Shown: piece after piece, positions 9,055-18,857 of the stretch
How positions within the stretch are numbered: position 1 is the stretch's first letter
How the letters are laid out: every line of letters begins with the position of its first letter
From: Cytobacillus sp. IB215665
Lineage (GTDB): Bacteria > Bacillota > Bacilli > Bacillales > SM2101
Direction of reading: 5' to 3'
Assembly (NCBI RefSeq): GCF_033963835.1
Contig: NZ_JAXBME010000011.1
Location: 1 to 64,000, forward strand
Length of the DNA stretch: 64,000 nucleotides
Position numbers and translations under genes: made by a program
The notes under the pieces: generated by a model
Told to the model about the DNA's origin: nothing
What the model saw: only the letters and a program-made list of their open reading frames with translations
Databases searched by the model: none

Positions 9055-10671
9055 ATGATACATAAATTCCATCGATTGAGTTTTTTTAAAAAAACACTAA
9101 TCTTTTCATCAGTTTTTGTCATTTTTTTAGGGATCGCAACAGCGGTAATCAGCTACCAAATACAGAAAAACGCAACGATACAATTGTTGTCTGAAAGTGC
9201 AATAAATTTAACTAATTTATGGAAGGAAATATTGGTACTAGAGGATGTTACTACAATTAAGAGTAACCAAGAGTTAAATTCCCCTTCAAGAACTCACATT
9301 ATTGACCTCTTAAATCATATTCATGAAAACTATTCCATGTATTCAAGAGCTTATCTGTTAGATTTTGATCGTAACAATAACAATAGCTATCATGTCATTG
9401 TAGATTCAGAACATAATATACAGGGTGAACGAGAGCTCGAACATCATATACATAATAATAAGGAATATACGAATGCATTTACCTCAGCAATAGTCGAAAA
9501 TAAAAGTGCTGCAACAGGCTTATATAAAGATCAAATGGGGTTATGGATCACTGCTTTTACACCAATTGTCGACGATGAGGGGAATATAATTGCTGTGTTA
9601 GCTATAGATATAGACGCTACAGAGATTCGAGAGGACTTGAGGAATTTACTTATATCTTTATTTATCAGTTTTGTTATTTTATTTAGTATCATCTTAAAGA
9701 TTCAGCAGTGGGGTTTTTCAAAGATGATGGATCCTTTAAAACAGCTGTTTGAAGGGGTTTACCAAGTTAGTAGAGGTAATTTTGATGTGAAACTATCATA
9801 TGTAGATACTTCTGAATTAGGATATTTAAAAGATGAATTTAATAGCATGGTTGGTTATTTACGAACTATATTTGAACGTGTTCAAGTAACAGCAGAGCAT
9901 TTTGGGAAAAGAAATTATGCTAATCGACAGTTGCATGGGTTTGAAAAAGCGATAGGAGAAATTGATGAAATTATTCATCAAACGAAGCTCCAGAAGGAAC
10001 TACAAAGAGCTGAAAAAATGAATGCAATTGGTCAAATGGCTGCATCAGTCGCTCATGAAATTAGAAACCCGATGACGGTAGTAAAAGGTTTTCTTCAGAT
10101 TTTCCTCGCCAATGAAAATATTAAGAGTCAAGAAAGAGAGTTTATCCATTTAATGATAAATGAGTTAAACAGGGCAGAAACGATTATTAATGACTATTTG
10201 TCTCTTGCTAAACCAGATGTAGGTGAATGTGAAGAAGTGAATTGTAGTGACATTGTTAAAAATGTTACTGATATTGTGAACTCATATGCTCTAATGAAAA
10301 ATAATATCTCGATTATAGAACATGTAGAAGAAGGGCTTTACGTAAAAGGAAATAAAGGAGAGCTGAAACAAGTGTTGCTAAATATTATGAAAAATGGCAT
10401 CGAAGCAATGAAAGCAGAGGGAGAGTTATCAGTCACGTGTGTAAAAGATACTTCATATGTACGGATTGAGATTACCGACTCTGGCATTGGGATGACTCAG
10501 GATGAGCTTGATCGCTTAGGCACACCTTTTTATTCGTTGAAAGAAAAGGGCACAGGTATTGGTCTAATGGTATGTTATCAAATTATTGAACAAATGAAAG
10601 GGAAAATTATAGTGGAAAGTGTAAAGAATAAAGGGACTACGTTTAGCTTATTTTTACCGATTGTAAACTAA
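9055..10671 (+). CDS. Orphan sporulation-type sensor histidine kinase
   Basis: A 538-residue membrane kinase. There is a transmembrane helix at about 14-32 and an extracellular sensor domain to about 190, with a Cache-like end (GLWITAFTPIVDDEGNIIAVLAIDID). A second helix at about 198-214 is followed by a HAMP region. The HisKA box AASVAHEIRNP carries the phosphorylated His, and the ATPase domain has NIMKNGIEAM, DSGIGMTQ and GTGIGLMV. The HEIRNP box and small ATPase domain resemble the KinA-KinE group that feeds the Spo0 phosphorelay. No response regulator is adjacent, which fits a phosphorelay kinase, but this is inference. The start ATG follows AAAGGATG. Confidence 0.85.
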   Translation: MIHKFHRLSFFKKTLIFSSVFVIFLGIATAVISYQIQKNATIQLLSESAINLTNLWKEILVLEDVTTIKSNQELNSPSRTHIIDLLNHIHENYSMYSRAYLLDFDRNNNNSYHVIVDSEHNIQGERELEHHIHNNKEYTNAFTSAIVENKSAATGLYKDQMGLWITAFTPIVDDEGNIIAVLAIDIDATEIREDLRNLLISLFISFVILFSIILKIQQWGFSKMMDPLKQLFEGVYQVSRGNFDVKLSYVDTSELGYLKDEFNSMVGYLRTIFERVQVTAEHFGKRNYANRQLHGFEKAIGEIDEIIHQTKLQKELQRAEKMNAIGQMAASVAHEIRNPMTVVKGFLQIFLANENIKSQEREFIHLMINELNRAETIINDYLSLAKPDVGECEEVNCSDIVKNVTDIVNSYALMKNNISIIEHVEEGLYVKGNKGELKQVLLNIMKNGIEAMKAEGELSVTCVKDTSYVRIEITDSGIGMTQDELDRLGTPFYSLKEKGTGIGLMVCYQIIEQMKGKIIVESVKNKGTTFSLFLPIVN

Positions 10672-10746
10672 TATCGAAAAGTGTAAAAGAATTGCTTCAC
10701 ATAAAAAAATAAAATGAAAGTTACTAGAGTTTATCGGTACGGTAAT

Positions 10747-10788
10747 TTAGCAAACCCCGTCTTGCAATATAGAATGGGGTTATTTGCT
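10747..10788 (+). terminator. Terminator after orphan kinase
   Basis: The hairpin pairs GCAAACCCC with GGGGTTATTTGC around a loop of about 17 bases. Little T-tract follows, so efficiency is uncertain. Confidence 0.5.
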
Positions 10789-11148
10789 GTAATAACAAGG
10801 GGTTAATAATACGTATGATTGCATGATGTAAATTATCCCGAATTTGTCTCAGAATGAAACCTCCATCATTTAAAATATATCTTCATAAATTCTTCATTTT
10901 TATGTAATCAAAAACTTAAGAATTACCTAGTAACATTAAACACGAAAATATGGAAAAACAGTGGTAGCTATTATATTTATTATGTAACTTTTTGTGCATA
11001 GATGTCGTTTAATATTTTGTAGGATTGAAAAAACTTTAGCTATGTACTTCACAAAGATAATGATATTAGATATAATATCACTGTACTATGAGTAGTAATA
11101 CAGAAAATACAAAAAGAGAACTTAGATTTTGTTAAGGAGAGGGAAGCA
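10789..11148. other. Upstream region of the MoxR/vWA operon
   Basis: No gene is supported. It holds the motif at 10885-10924 shared with the ltaS upstream region, then AT-rich DNA and the AAGGAGAGGG ribosome-binding site at 11134-11143. The operon promoter probably lies here. Confidence 0.5.
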
Positions 11149-13560
11149 TTGAAGATGAAGCGATATATATTAGTATTACTATTATTGCTAGTAGGCAGTA
11201 TCTTATTTACAGAAACAGCTTTAGCCGCTAACAATTTAAAGGTAGATGTTTCTTATGGTTTTGACAAGAAAATTCAAAGGGGACGAGGCTTTCCTGTAAC
11301 CATTACGTTATCAAACGAAAATGATAAAACCATAAGCGGAGATTTAGTAATCGTATCAGGAACAAACCGTAAAGTCGGTAATACTGTTATCCATGTAGAG
11401 CTTGCGAAAGGTGAAACAAAAAAAATTCAAACTTCAGTTTCAGGACTTGAGGAAAATTTAGTACGTATGCAAACCTCAAATAAAGAATCATTAATTAAGT
11501 TTTATGAGGGAAGCTGGGAAGATAACAAAGAAATTGAGTTAATTGGTAATAAAAATCTTTCACCGATCAATTTAAATGAAAGTCGTTTAGTTTTAGGTGT
11601 GTTATCTGACTCTCCGGACTCACTGAATTTTTTAAAGCTTACAAAGTATAATGGTGAAGTTGTAGAGGTACTGAATATACAACAAGATGAACTACCTAAT
11701 GAAGCGCTAGGCTTACAAGTGTTTGATGTACTCGTTATTAATGATTATCAAGTGACGTCTTTATCAACACAAAGGCAACAGGCTATAAAAGATTGGGTGA
11801 ATAGTGGGGGACATTTAATTATTGGGAGTGGACCGAATATAGCCACCCAGCTAGGGGAAGTAGGTAATTTATTACCACTTCAAGTTACGAATGAACAATT
11901 TATTGATCAGTTTGCTTTTTTACAGCAATATAGTGGAGATGATTTGCCGACATTAACGAATATTCCTATTATGACTGGAGATTTAGTAGATAAAACGAAG
12001 GTAGTATTTTCTGATAACTCGTTACCTATCACTTTAAATAAAGATGTTGGTAGTGGTGAAATAACTCAATTTACTTTTAACATAGGAGCAGAAAGTTTAA
12101 GTAATTGGAGTGGATATGCAAATTGGTGGGATGATGTTTTTGCAAAGCTTGTAGAAAAGAATTATGATAAAAACTATTTCCATTATGATTTATCAGAAAT
12201 TGCAGAAATATTCCATTCATCAGTTATACCGTTAAATCTATTGATACTTACTTTTGCAATCTACTTATTAGTAATCATCCCTGTTCTATATATTATTCTA
12301 CGAAAAGTTGATCAACGGGAAAAAGCTTGGATTATCATTCCAACAATTTCTATTCTAGTGACTGTGTCAATATTTTTCGTCGGAGCGAAGGATCGTTTAG
12401 GTAGTGTAAAAGCAAATGAGGTAAGTATATTAGCTATCGATGAACAAGGTGTTGGTAATGGATTAGGAGTTGTTACATTCTTATCCAACAATGGTGGTGA
12501 TTATACCCTTACTTCAAAGTCTGAATCGTATCAACCTATTCCAATATTAAACCGTTATTCTGACTCAATTGATGTAATTGAAAATTTTGCTATGGTTGAA
12601 AGTAGTCAAGGTAAGACAGCACTTACTTATAATGACGTTGAATATTGGTCTTTACGCTCAGCGACGGGAAATATCACAAATGAGCCTATAGGCAAAATTG
12701 ATGTGAAGCTTCAAGTAGAAAATGGGAAATTAGTAGGGTCATTAAACAACCAATTAGATTTGGATTTGCAGGAAGTGTATTTAGTCGCTGGTAGCCATGC
12801 TTATGATCTAGGAAATATTAAGCGAGGTACCACAACGGATATATCACTGGATATAAAATCAAATAATTTGGCTAACATAGTAGCTGGTCCAACACATTCT
12901 GCTGCATTGTCTGCCTTTCCAGGAATGGACGTTTGGGGTGGGCAAATAGAAAAGAATGATTTAGAAAATTGGAGAAAATATCGTTTATTATCAACAGCCA
13001 TAAGTGATAGATACTCTTTAGGAAAACATAATCAGCCTCTTCTAGTCGCTTTTACAAACGATTCAATTACTGATATATCAATAAAGGATAAAAAAACAGT
13101 TAATAATGCATTGAACCTATTAATGCAAAATGTAGAAATAAATACTGTAGGTGTAGGAGAATTTTTGCTACCTGAAGGAACTATTATACCAAGTGTCTCA
13201 GTTGAGGAGGGACAAAATGGTCGAGTAGTTGACAATGGCTTGGAGTACGGTGAAGACTGGATTTATATGGAGAAAGGTAAATATTTGATATCTTATCAAA
13301 TTCCTTCATCCATAACAGCAAAAGATTCATCACTTTCCAATTTGAAAATTAGCTTAAATCGTGAAGCAGCTGGATCATATAGCTTATTGAATAACGTTAC
13401 GGGTGAATCGGTTGAATTGTCGGGTAAACAGCTCTTTAACTTTAAAGAAAATGTCAATGAGTTTGTTAATGAAAATGGCATAATTACTATAAAATTAGAA
13501 GTATCGGACCATCAAGATATTCGTGTGCCTACTATTTCAGTTGAGGGGGAAATCAAATGA
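11149..13560 (+). CDS. Exported membrane protein heading the MoxR/vWA operon
   Basis: An 803-residue protein I do not recognise by name. A signal peptide covers residues 1-26 (cut after ETALA). A beta-rich extracellular region follows, then a glutamine-amidotransferase-like segment near 215-245 (VNSGGHLIIGSGPNIATQ). Two transmembrane helices at about 362-386 and 398-416 (LLILTFAIYLLVIIPVLY; WIIIPTISILVTVSIFF) precede a second long domain. The layout resembles large membrane proteins of MoxR/vWA operons. TTG 11149 has AAGGAGAGGG at a good distance; ATG 11155 is the alternative. It overlaps the following ABC ATPase gene by 4 bases (ATGA), showing translational coupling. The role is likely extracytoplasmic within the same complex. 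Confidence 0.75.
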   Translation: MKMKRYILVLLLLLVGSILFTETALAANNLKVDVSYGFDKKIQRGRGFPVTITLSNENDKTISGDLVIVSGTNRKVGNTVIHVELAKGETKKIQTSVSGLEENLVRMQTSNKESLIKFYEGSWEDNKEIELIGNKNLSPINLNESRLVLGVLSDSPDSLNFLKLTKYNGEVVEVLNIQQDELPNEALGLQVFDVLVINDYQVTSLSTQRQQAIKDWVNSGGHLIIGSGPNIATQLGEVGNLLPLQVTNEQFIDQFAFLQQYSGDDLPTLTNIPIMTGDLVDKTKVVFSDNSLPITLNKDVGSGEITQFTFNIGAESLSNWSGYANWWDDVFAKLVEKNYDKNYFHYDLSEIAEIFHSSVIPLNLLILTFAIYLLVIIPVLYIILRKVDQREKAWIIIPTISILVTVSIFFVGAKDRLGSVKANEVSILAIDEQGVGNGLGVVTFLSNNGGDYTLTSKSESYQPIPILNRYSDSIDVIENFAMVESSQGKTALTYNDVEYWSLRSATGNITNEPIGKIDVKLQVENGKLVGSLNNQLDLDLQEVYLVAGSHAYDLGNIKRGTTTDISLDIKSNNLANIVAGPTHSAALSAFPGMDVWGGQIEKNDLENWRKYRLLSTAISDRYSLGKHNQPLLVAFTNDSITDISIKDKKTVNNALNLLMQNVEINTVGVGEFLLPEGTIIPSVSVEEGQNGRVVDNGLEYGEDWIYMEKGKYLISYQIPSSITAKDSSLSNLKISLNREAAGSYSLLNNVTGESVELSGKQLFNFKENVNEFVNENGIITIKLEVSDHQDIRVPTISVEGEIK

Positions 13561-14489
13561 TAGAAACAATTAACTTAACGAAAAGATATGGTTCCTTTAC
13601 CGCACTTGATTCATTAAACCTCAATGTAAAAGAAGGTAGTGTGTTTGGCTTTGTAGGCCACAACGGTGCTGGTAAATCAACTACTTTTTCGATTTTGGCA
13701 ACATTAATGGCACCAACGTCTGGAACAGCATATGTAAACGGTTATGACGTGACGAAGGAGCCAAAAAATGTTAGAAAGTCAATAGGGTATATGCCAGACT
13801 TTTTTGGGGTCTATGATCAATTCAAAACAATCGAATATTTACATTTTTATGGTGTTAGTTATGGTATTCCAGAACGTGAAAGAAACGTGCTCATACCACA
13901 GCTATTAGAACTGGTCAATTTATCACATAAAAAGGATTCGTATGTGGATGTGCTATCAAGAGGGATGAAACAAAGGCTTTGCCTCGCCCGAGCTTTAATT
14001 CATGATCCTAAATTGCTAATTTTGGATGAACCTGCATCAGGGTTAGACCCCCGTGCAAGAATTGAAATGCGTGAGATTTTAAAAGAGCTAAAGAACATGG
14101 GTAAAACGATTATTATTTCTTCTCACATTTTACCAGAGCTTGCTGAGATGTGTGATGAAATTGGAGTAATTGACAGTGGGAAGCTTGTAGCGACAGGGTC
14201 AGTGGCTGAAATACAAAAACAATTACAAGCAAATAAAGTAATCAATGTAAAATTAGTTGATGATATGGCAAAAGCTTATACGTTTTTTGAAGACCAACAG
14301 TTTGTTACAAATCTTCATAGGAACGAAAGGTTTGAAAATGTGTTATCATTTGCCTTTTCAGGGGATGATCAGGAACAAACGAACTTATTAAAAAAAGCGT
14401 TGTCTGAGAACCTTCTTATTCTTTCATTTAGTGAAGAAGATTCGAACCTGGAAGATATATTCCTAGAAATTACGAGAGAGGTAGAGTGA
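13557..14489 (+). CDS. ABC transporter ATP-binding protein
   Basis: A 310-residue ATPase. Walker A is GHNGAGKST near 34-42, the signature is LSRGMKQRL, Walker B is LLILDEPASGLDP, and the switch His lies in SSHILPEL. A C-terminal accessory domain of about 90 residues follows, as in CcmA/NatA-type exporters. It powers the membrane protein encoded next. The start codon overlaps the stop of the preceding gene, and its own stop abuts the permease gene, so all three are co-translated. The substrate is not readable from sequence. Confidence 0.93.
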   Translation: MIETINLTKRYGSFTALDSLNLNVKEGSVFGFVGHNGAGKSTTFSILATLMAPTSGTAYVNGYDVTKEPKNVRKSIGYMPDFFGVYDQFKTIEYLHFYGVSYGIPERERNVLIPQLLELVNLSHKKDSYVDVLSRGMKQRLCLARALIHDPKLLILDEPASGLDPRARIEMREILKELKNMGKTIIISSHILPELAEMCDEIGVIDSGKLVATGSVAEIQKQLQANKVINVKLVDDMAKAYTFFEDQQFVTNLHRNERFENVLSFAFSGDDQEQTNLLKKALSENLLILSFSEEDSNLEDIFLEITREVE

Positions 14490-14491
14490 CA

Positions 14492-15343
14492 ATGAGAAGC
14501 CTATTAATCAATCCAGTGTTAAATAAGGAAATTAAACTCCGTTTCCGCTCATTTAAAAGCTTCCTTGGCATTTTATTCTATCTGTTAGTTTTAGGAGGGA
14601 TTGCTCTAGGATATATTTATTTAGATAGTTCAAACTCTCCAGGCGGAATTGTTAAACCGAATGAAAGTCAAGAAATGTTTATGATCATCTCAGTTCTACA
14701 ATTGGGGCTCATATTATTTATGACCCCCGGGTTAACGGCAGGTACCATTAGTGGTGAACGTGAAAGACAAACATTAAACATTCTGTTAACGACACAGCAA
14801 TCTTCAACAAGCATTATCGTTAGTAAGCTAGTTTCTTCATTAGCATACTTGTTCTTAATCATATTTTCATCACTGCCATTATATAGTATCGTGTTCCTAT
14901 TTGGTGGGGTGTCACCGAACACGTTACTATCAGTATTTGTCATTTATTTACTAACGATAGTAACTGTAGGGAGTATAGGTATTTTATGTTCTACACTTAT
15001 TCGCAAAACAATCGTATCAATGATTGTTACGTATGGTGTTATGTTATTTCTTACAGCTGGTACAGCAGCGATTATGTTATTTTCTTTTCAAATGACTGGA
15101 TATTCATATAATGCCAATCCTCAACCAACAAATGTTGTTGCATATATATGTGGAATGTTTAACCCATTTGCGGTGATCCTTGCTGAACTTGAACCGAACG
15201 CAGCGAATGAATTTGCTGATATGACAAATATTGATTTTTCATTATTTTTTAGTTTTACATTTTCCTATTTAATCATTACTGTTATATGTTTACTAATCAG
15301 CATTAAGAAGCTTCGCCCAAAAATGAAACCGAAGAGAGGGTGA
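14492..15343 (+). CDS. ABC-2 type permease
   Basis: About 283 residues with six predicted transmembrane helices (around 25-42, 66-85, 115-140, 147-168, 177-200 and 250-272). The motif GERERQTLNILLTT lies in the cytoplasmic loop after helix 2, a hallmark of ABC-2 permeases of the NatB/GldF type. It pairs with the ATPase encoded immediately upstream. ATG 14492 is preferred because GAGAGAGG lies about 10 bases upstream; GTG 14486, overlapping the ATPase stop, is also possible. GldF-like permeases next to MoxR/vWA genes suggest envelope or surface export, which is inference. Confidence 0.88.
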   Translation: MRSLLINPVLNKEIKLRFRSFKSFLGILFYLLVLGGIALGYIYLDSSNSPGGIVKPNESQEMFMIISVLQLGLILFMTPGLTAGTISGERERQTLNILLTTQQSSTSIIVSKLVSSLAYLFLIIFSSLPLYSIVFLFGGVSPNTLLSVFVIYLLTIVTVGSIGILCSTLIRKTIVSMIVTYGVMLFLTAGTAAIMLFSFQMTGYSYNANPQPTNVVAYICGMFNPFAVILAELEPNAANEFADMTNIDFSLFFSFTFSYLIITVICLLISIKKLRPKMKPKRG

Positions 15344-15347
15344 TAAA

Positions 15348-16964
15348 GTGGAAGAAAAACAGAAGTTCTTTTCTTTTCTCAAAGTTCTTAAAAAGAAATT
15401 GCTCAAGGAACATGTGAGTACCAACCTTCATTATATGTTTGTCGCGGTAGCTAGTATATTCTTTTTCCTAGCTATCGCATCGAGGTTTATCATAATACTT
15501 CACCCTATAATGATCGCTTTGGCCATAAGTGTTGTTGCTATCATAACATCAGTTATATTAACTGTTAAAAACAGACCTAAAGATCAAGTTGCAGCAGAAC
15601 TTTATGATGAATATGTCGGTGAAGATCGTGTGCAAACAGCCTTGTCGTATATAAATGATGAATCGATTATTAGTCAATTGCAACGACGTGATACTTTATC
15701 ACATATGAAAAAGGAACATCAACAAGTAGAAACGAGGAAACTGTCTTTATTTCATGGCAAGAAGATTGTTATTTCGGTAATGTTGGCGGTATGTACTACA
15801 TTATCACTCATGTTTCCTAATGATGTCATGGAGAGTGCAAAGCTTGAACAGATCGATAAGCAAATAACTAAAGAAACAAAAAAAGAGATTGAAAAAATCA
15901 ACAAGCCAGATGATAAAAAGTTAGCAAAAGACGTTGATGATCTAAAAAAACAACTGTCAACTCCGAAAGATAGTAAGGAATTGCTAGCTGATTTACAGGC
16001 CCAGGAAGCAAAGCTAGCGAATAAGAAAGAAAAAGCCTTAAAGCAACAGCAGTTATTACAAAAGATTCAACAAAATATAAATCAATCTAGCTTGAACCAA
16101 TTGTCTGCTGCTATTTCTGAGCAAAATCAACAAAAATTACAAGAAGCGCTTGAAAAGTTAAAGAAGGACCTTAACGGGTTACCTAAAAATGATAGAGAAG
16201 CAATAGAATCTGTGCTTGCAGAAACTAGTGGGCAACAGCCAGACTTGGAACAGCTTTCGGCAGAACAACTAAATGAATTATTGGCAAACCTTGAACAGCA
16301 ATTAAATGATGCATTTGCTGAAGCTAACTCACTGCAAGAGCTTGATGAGCTACAACAACACCTACAACAGACGTCAGCATCACTACAACAGCAAATGGCT
16401 AATGCTGGTTTAGGGACACCTTCACAACTGGCCTTACAACAAAATAACAGTGCTTCAACGACAGCAACAAATAGCCAAAGTGGAACGAACAGTAGCAACC
16501 AATCACAATCAGGTAATAATCAAGGGAACGGCTCGGGATCAGGTTCAGGCTCAGGCTCAGGTTCAGGCTCAGGTTCAGGCTCAGGTTCAGGCTCAGGTTC
16601 AGGCTCAGGCTCAGGTTCGGGATCAGGTTCAGGCTCAGGTTCAGGTTCAGGCTCAGGTGGAACAGGCTCAGGTGCAGGTGGATCTGGAGCTGGATTTGGT
16701 CAAGGATCTCGTGAACTAACAATACCTGAGTATTTGAACAGTACTAATACGATTGAGAATGACTTTAGCGAATTAGGTAAAGGTAGTAGTGAACAGTCTG
16801 AGGGTCAGGGCCCAATTTTAAATGGTACGTTACGTCCGTATGAGGAAGTGTATGGAGAATATGCACAAGCATATAGAGAGAGTATTGATCGCTCAGATTT
16901 ACCATCGTATTTAGAAGAAGTTGTGAAGGATTATTTCACAGAAATAGATCCAGGGGGGGAGTAA
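15348..16964 (+). CDS. Membrane protein with Gln-rich coiled coil and Gly-Ser repeat
   Basis: 538 residues. Two adjacent transmembrane helices lie at about 28-48 and 53-70 and a third at about 140-157. A long Lys/Gln/Leu-rich region (about 165-355) is likely a coiled coil. A low-complexity tract at about 390-450 is dominated by alternating Gly and Ser, from a 12-base tandem repeat at 16531-16650. The conserved C-terminus (LNGTLRPYEEVYGEYAQAYRE) looks like a partner-binding segment. GTG 15348 follows AGAGGGTG, and the next gene begins 4 bases after the stop. No enzymatic motif is visible; a scaffold role in the MoxR/vWA machine is plausible. Confidence 0.75.
   Translation: MEEKQKFFSFLKVLKKKLLKEHVSTNLHYMFVAVASIFFFLAIASRFIIILHPIMIALAISVVAIITSVILTVKNRPKDQVAAELYDEYVGEDRVQTALSYINDESIISQLQRRDTLSHMKKEHQQVETRKLSLFHGKKIVISVMLAVCTTLSLMFPNDVMESAKLEQIDKQITKETKKEIEKINKPDDKKLAKDVDDLKKQLSTPKDSKELLADLQAQEAKLANKKEKALKQQQLLQKIQQNINQSSLNQLSAAISEQNQQKLQEALEKLKKDLNGLPKNDREAIESVLAETSGQQPDLEQLSAEQLNELLANLEQQLNDAFAEANSLQELDELQQHLQQTSASLQQQMANAGLGTPSQLALQQNNSASTTATNSQSGTNSSNQSQSGNNQGNGSGSGSGSGSGSGSGSGSGSGSGSGSGSGSGSGSGSGSGSGSGGTGSGAGGSGAGFGQGSRELTIPEYLNSTNTIENDFSELGKGSSEQSEGQGPILNGTLRPYEEVYGEYAQAYRESIDRSDLPSYLEEVVKDYFTEIDPGGE
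16531..16670 (+). repeat. Gly-Ser coding tandem repeat
   Basis: A nearly uninterrupted array built from GGCTCAGGTTCA and GGTTCAGGCTCA units encodes about 20 Gly-Ser pairs in a row within the preceding gene. The unit is a multiple of three bases, so copy-number change would alter linker length without a frameshift. Confidence 0.9.
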
Positions 16965-16968
16965 AATC

Positions 16969-17976
16969 GTGGTAGAATTAGCACAAAAAGAGCAACAATT
17001 ACAAGCAGTTGCAGATAAGATATCAAAATCTAAACTAGAGATTTCTAAATTTATAGTAGGGCAAGAGGACGTGGTTGACCAAGTATTATGGACGATTTTT
17101 GCGGGTGGACACGCATTGTTAGAGGGGTTACCCGGACTTGGAAAAACGATGCTTATTCGAACAATTTCTGAGGTGATGAACTTGGATTTTTCAAGAATAC
17201 AGTTCACTCCAGATTTAATGCCTTCTGACATTACTGGGACAATGATGTTAGAGCCTAACGAGCAAGGAAAGCAAAACTTTGTTTTTCACGAAGGTCCAGT
17301 CTTTGCGAATATTGTCTTAGCTGATGAAATTAACCGTGCAACACCTAAGACTCAAAGCTCTCTGCTTGAGGCCATGGCTGAAAAAACAGTAACTGTTATG
17401 GGTGATACGAAAAAATTAGCAGAGCCCTTTTTTGTTCTTGCGACCCAAAACCCGTTGGATACTGAAGGTACGTATCCATTACCAGAAGCTCAAATGGATC
17501 GATTTTTATTGAAAATTAACGTCGATTACCCTACGAAAGAACAACTGAAGGAAATTATCAAAAAGACAACAACAACGACAACACCATCATTACAAAAAGT
17601 GATCAACCGTGATGATATAGTTGAAATCCAAAATCTTGCTAAAGAGATACTCGTTAGTGACGATGTGTTAGAATTCGCAACCAATATCATCGTTGCAAGC
17701 CATCCTACGAATGAATCTTCACCAGAGATGATAAGAAAGTTTGTTCGTTATGGCTCAGGGCCTCGTGGGTTACAAAGTATGATACAAATCGGCAAAGTGC
17801 ATGCGTTAAGTAATAGTAGAGTTCATCTTTCAAAAGGAGATATTAAAAAGTGTGCGAAAGCTGTTTTACGGCATCGGTTATTTTTAAATTTTGAAGGTGA
17901 AGCTGCCGGCATTAGTACAGATACCATCATTGAAGAATTAATTACAACTGTTGAGCAAAGCGTGAATAAAAAATGA
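16969..17976 (+). CDS. MoxR-family AAA+ ATPase
   Basis: A 335-residue AAA+ protein of the MoxR class. Walker A is EGLPGLGKT near residues 54-61, Walker B is VLADEINRA near 116-124, sensor 1 is FVLATQNPLDTEGTYPLPEAQMDRF, and a MoxR lid domain follows. MoxR ATPases act as chaperones that remodel or insert partner proteins carrying von Willebrand A domains, and exactly such partners follow. GTG 16969 has GGGGGGAG upstream. The stop overlaps the DUF58 start by 4 bases. Confidence 0.95.
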   Translation: MVELAQKEQQLQAVADKISKSKLEISKFIVGQEDVVDQVLWTIFAGGHALLEGLPGLGKTMLIRTISEVMNLDFSRIQFTPDLMPSDITGTMMLEPNEQGKQNFVFHEGPVFANIVLADEINRATPKTQSSLLEAMAEKTVTVMGDTKKLAEPFFVLATQNPLDTEGTYPLPEAQMDRFLLKINVDYPTKEQLKEIIKKTTTTTTPSLQKVINRDDIVEIQNLAKEILVSDDVLEFATNIIVASHPTNESSPEMIRKFVRYGSGPRGLQSMIQIGKVHALSNSRVHLSKGDIKKCAKAVLRHRLFLNFEGEAAGISTDTIIEELITTVEQSVNKK

Positions 17977-18848
17977 CCAAAATTTTAGACAGTGCTTTAT
18001 TAATTCGTCTTAATAAGTATCGAATTCAGTCAAAACGACAAAAGCGTGGCTTCCAACAAGGAGCAAGAAGATCAATGAAACAAGGGCAATCATTGGACTT
18101 TTCGGATTATCGTCAATATCAGCCAGGTGATGACTTGCGACAAATTGATTGGAATATATATGCACGTACAAACAAGCATTATATTAAGAGATTTTTAGAT
18201 GAACAAGAATTAGTTATTTCTTTATATTTAGATTGTTCAAAATCAATGAATCTAATTGACGAAAAATGGCTTTTGGCTAAAAGGTTAGCAGCTACACTTG
18301 GATATATGTCATTAAGTCATGATGATAGAGTTGGGATTTTTCCAGTATGTTCTACGGACTCTCCGTTTTTTTATAAAAAAGGGAGAGCATATGCTAACAA
18401 GGCTGCTTTTTATATAAGTGAGTTAACAAATAGTGTATCAGAACAAACTACATTTTCGCAAAGTATTGCTAATAACATCGTTCCTAAATCAGGTGTGAGC
18501 ATCATCATAAGTGACTTTTTAGAGCCACTAGATGATATAACGGCTGCTCTTAAAAAAATTCAGGCGAATAGACAGGAATTATATGTAATTCAATTATTAA
18601 CGGAAGAAGAAACTAATCCAAACTATCAAGGTGATTTAAAATTAATAGATAGTGAGATGAATCTACAAATGAATGTTTCAATGTTACCTTCAATTAAAAG
18701 AAATTATGTGGACCGTGTAAACCAACATACTGAGGATCTAGAGCAATTTTGCTTTGATCGTGGAATTGGTTTTATAAGATGTTCTACAAACGAAACAATT
18801 GAAGAAATTATTTTTGAATCGTTGATGCCAAAAGGTTGGATTGTGTGA
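17973..18848 (+). CDS. DUF58 domain protein
   Basis: A 291-residue soluble protein. The DUF58 core appears as QGQSLDFSDYRQYQPGDDLRQIDWNIYARTN in the N-terminal third (residues about 29-60), followed by a vWA-like fold with LYLDCSKSMN near 85. DUF58 proteins almost always sit beside MoxR ATPases and are presumed substrates or adaptors. The ATG overlaps the MoxR stop (ATGA). Biochemical function is not established. Confidence 0.92.
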   Translation: MTKILDSALLIRLNKYRIQSKRQKRGFQQGARRSMKQGQSLDFSDYRQYQPGDDLRQIDWNIYARTNKHYIKRFLDEQELVISLYLDCSKSMNLIDEKWLLAKRLAATLGYMSLSHDDRVGIFPVCSTDSPFFYKKGRAYANKAAFYISELTNSVSEQTTFSQSIANNIVPKSGVSIIISDFLEPLDDITAALKKIQANRQELYVIQLLTEEETNPNYQGDLKLIDSEMNLQMNVSMLPSIKRNYVDRVNQHTEDLEQFCFDRGIGFIRCSTNETIEEIIFESLMPKGWIV

Positions 18849-18857
18849 GGTGAGTAG

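Noticed and set aside
16127-16722. Frames opposite and beside the Gly-Ser repeat
   Set aside because: Low-complexity Leu/Cys-rich or Gln/Val-rich shadows created by the tandem repeat.
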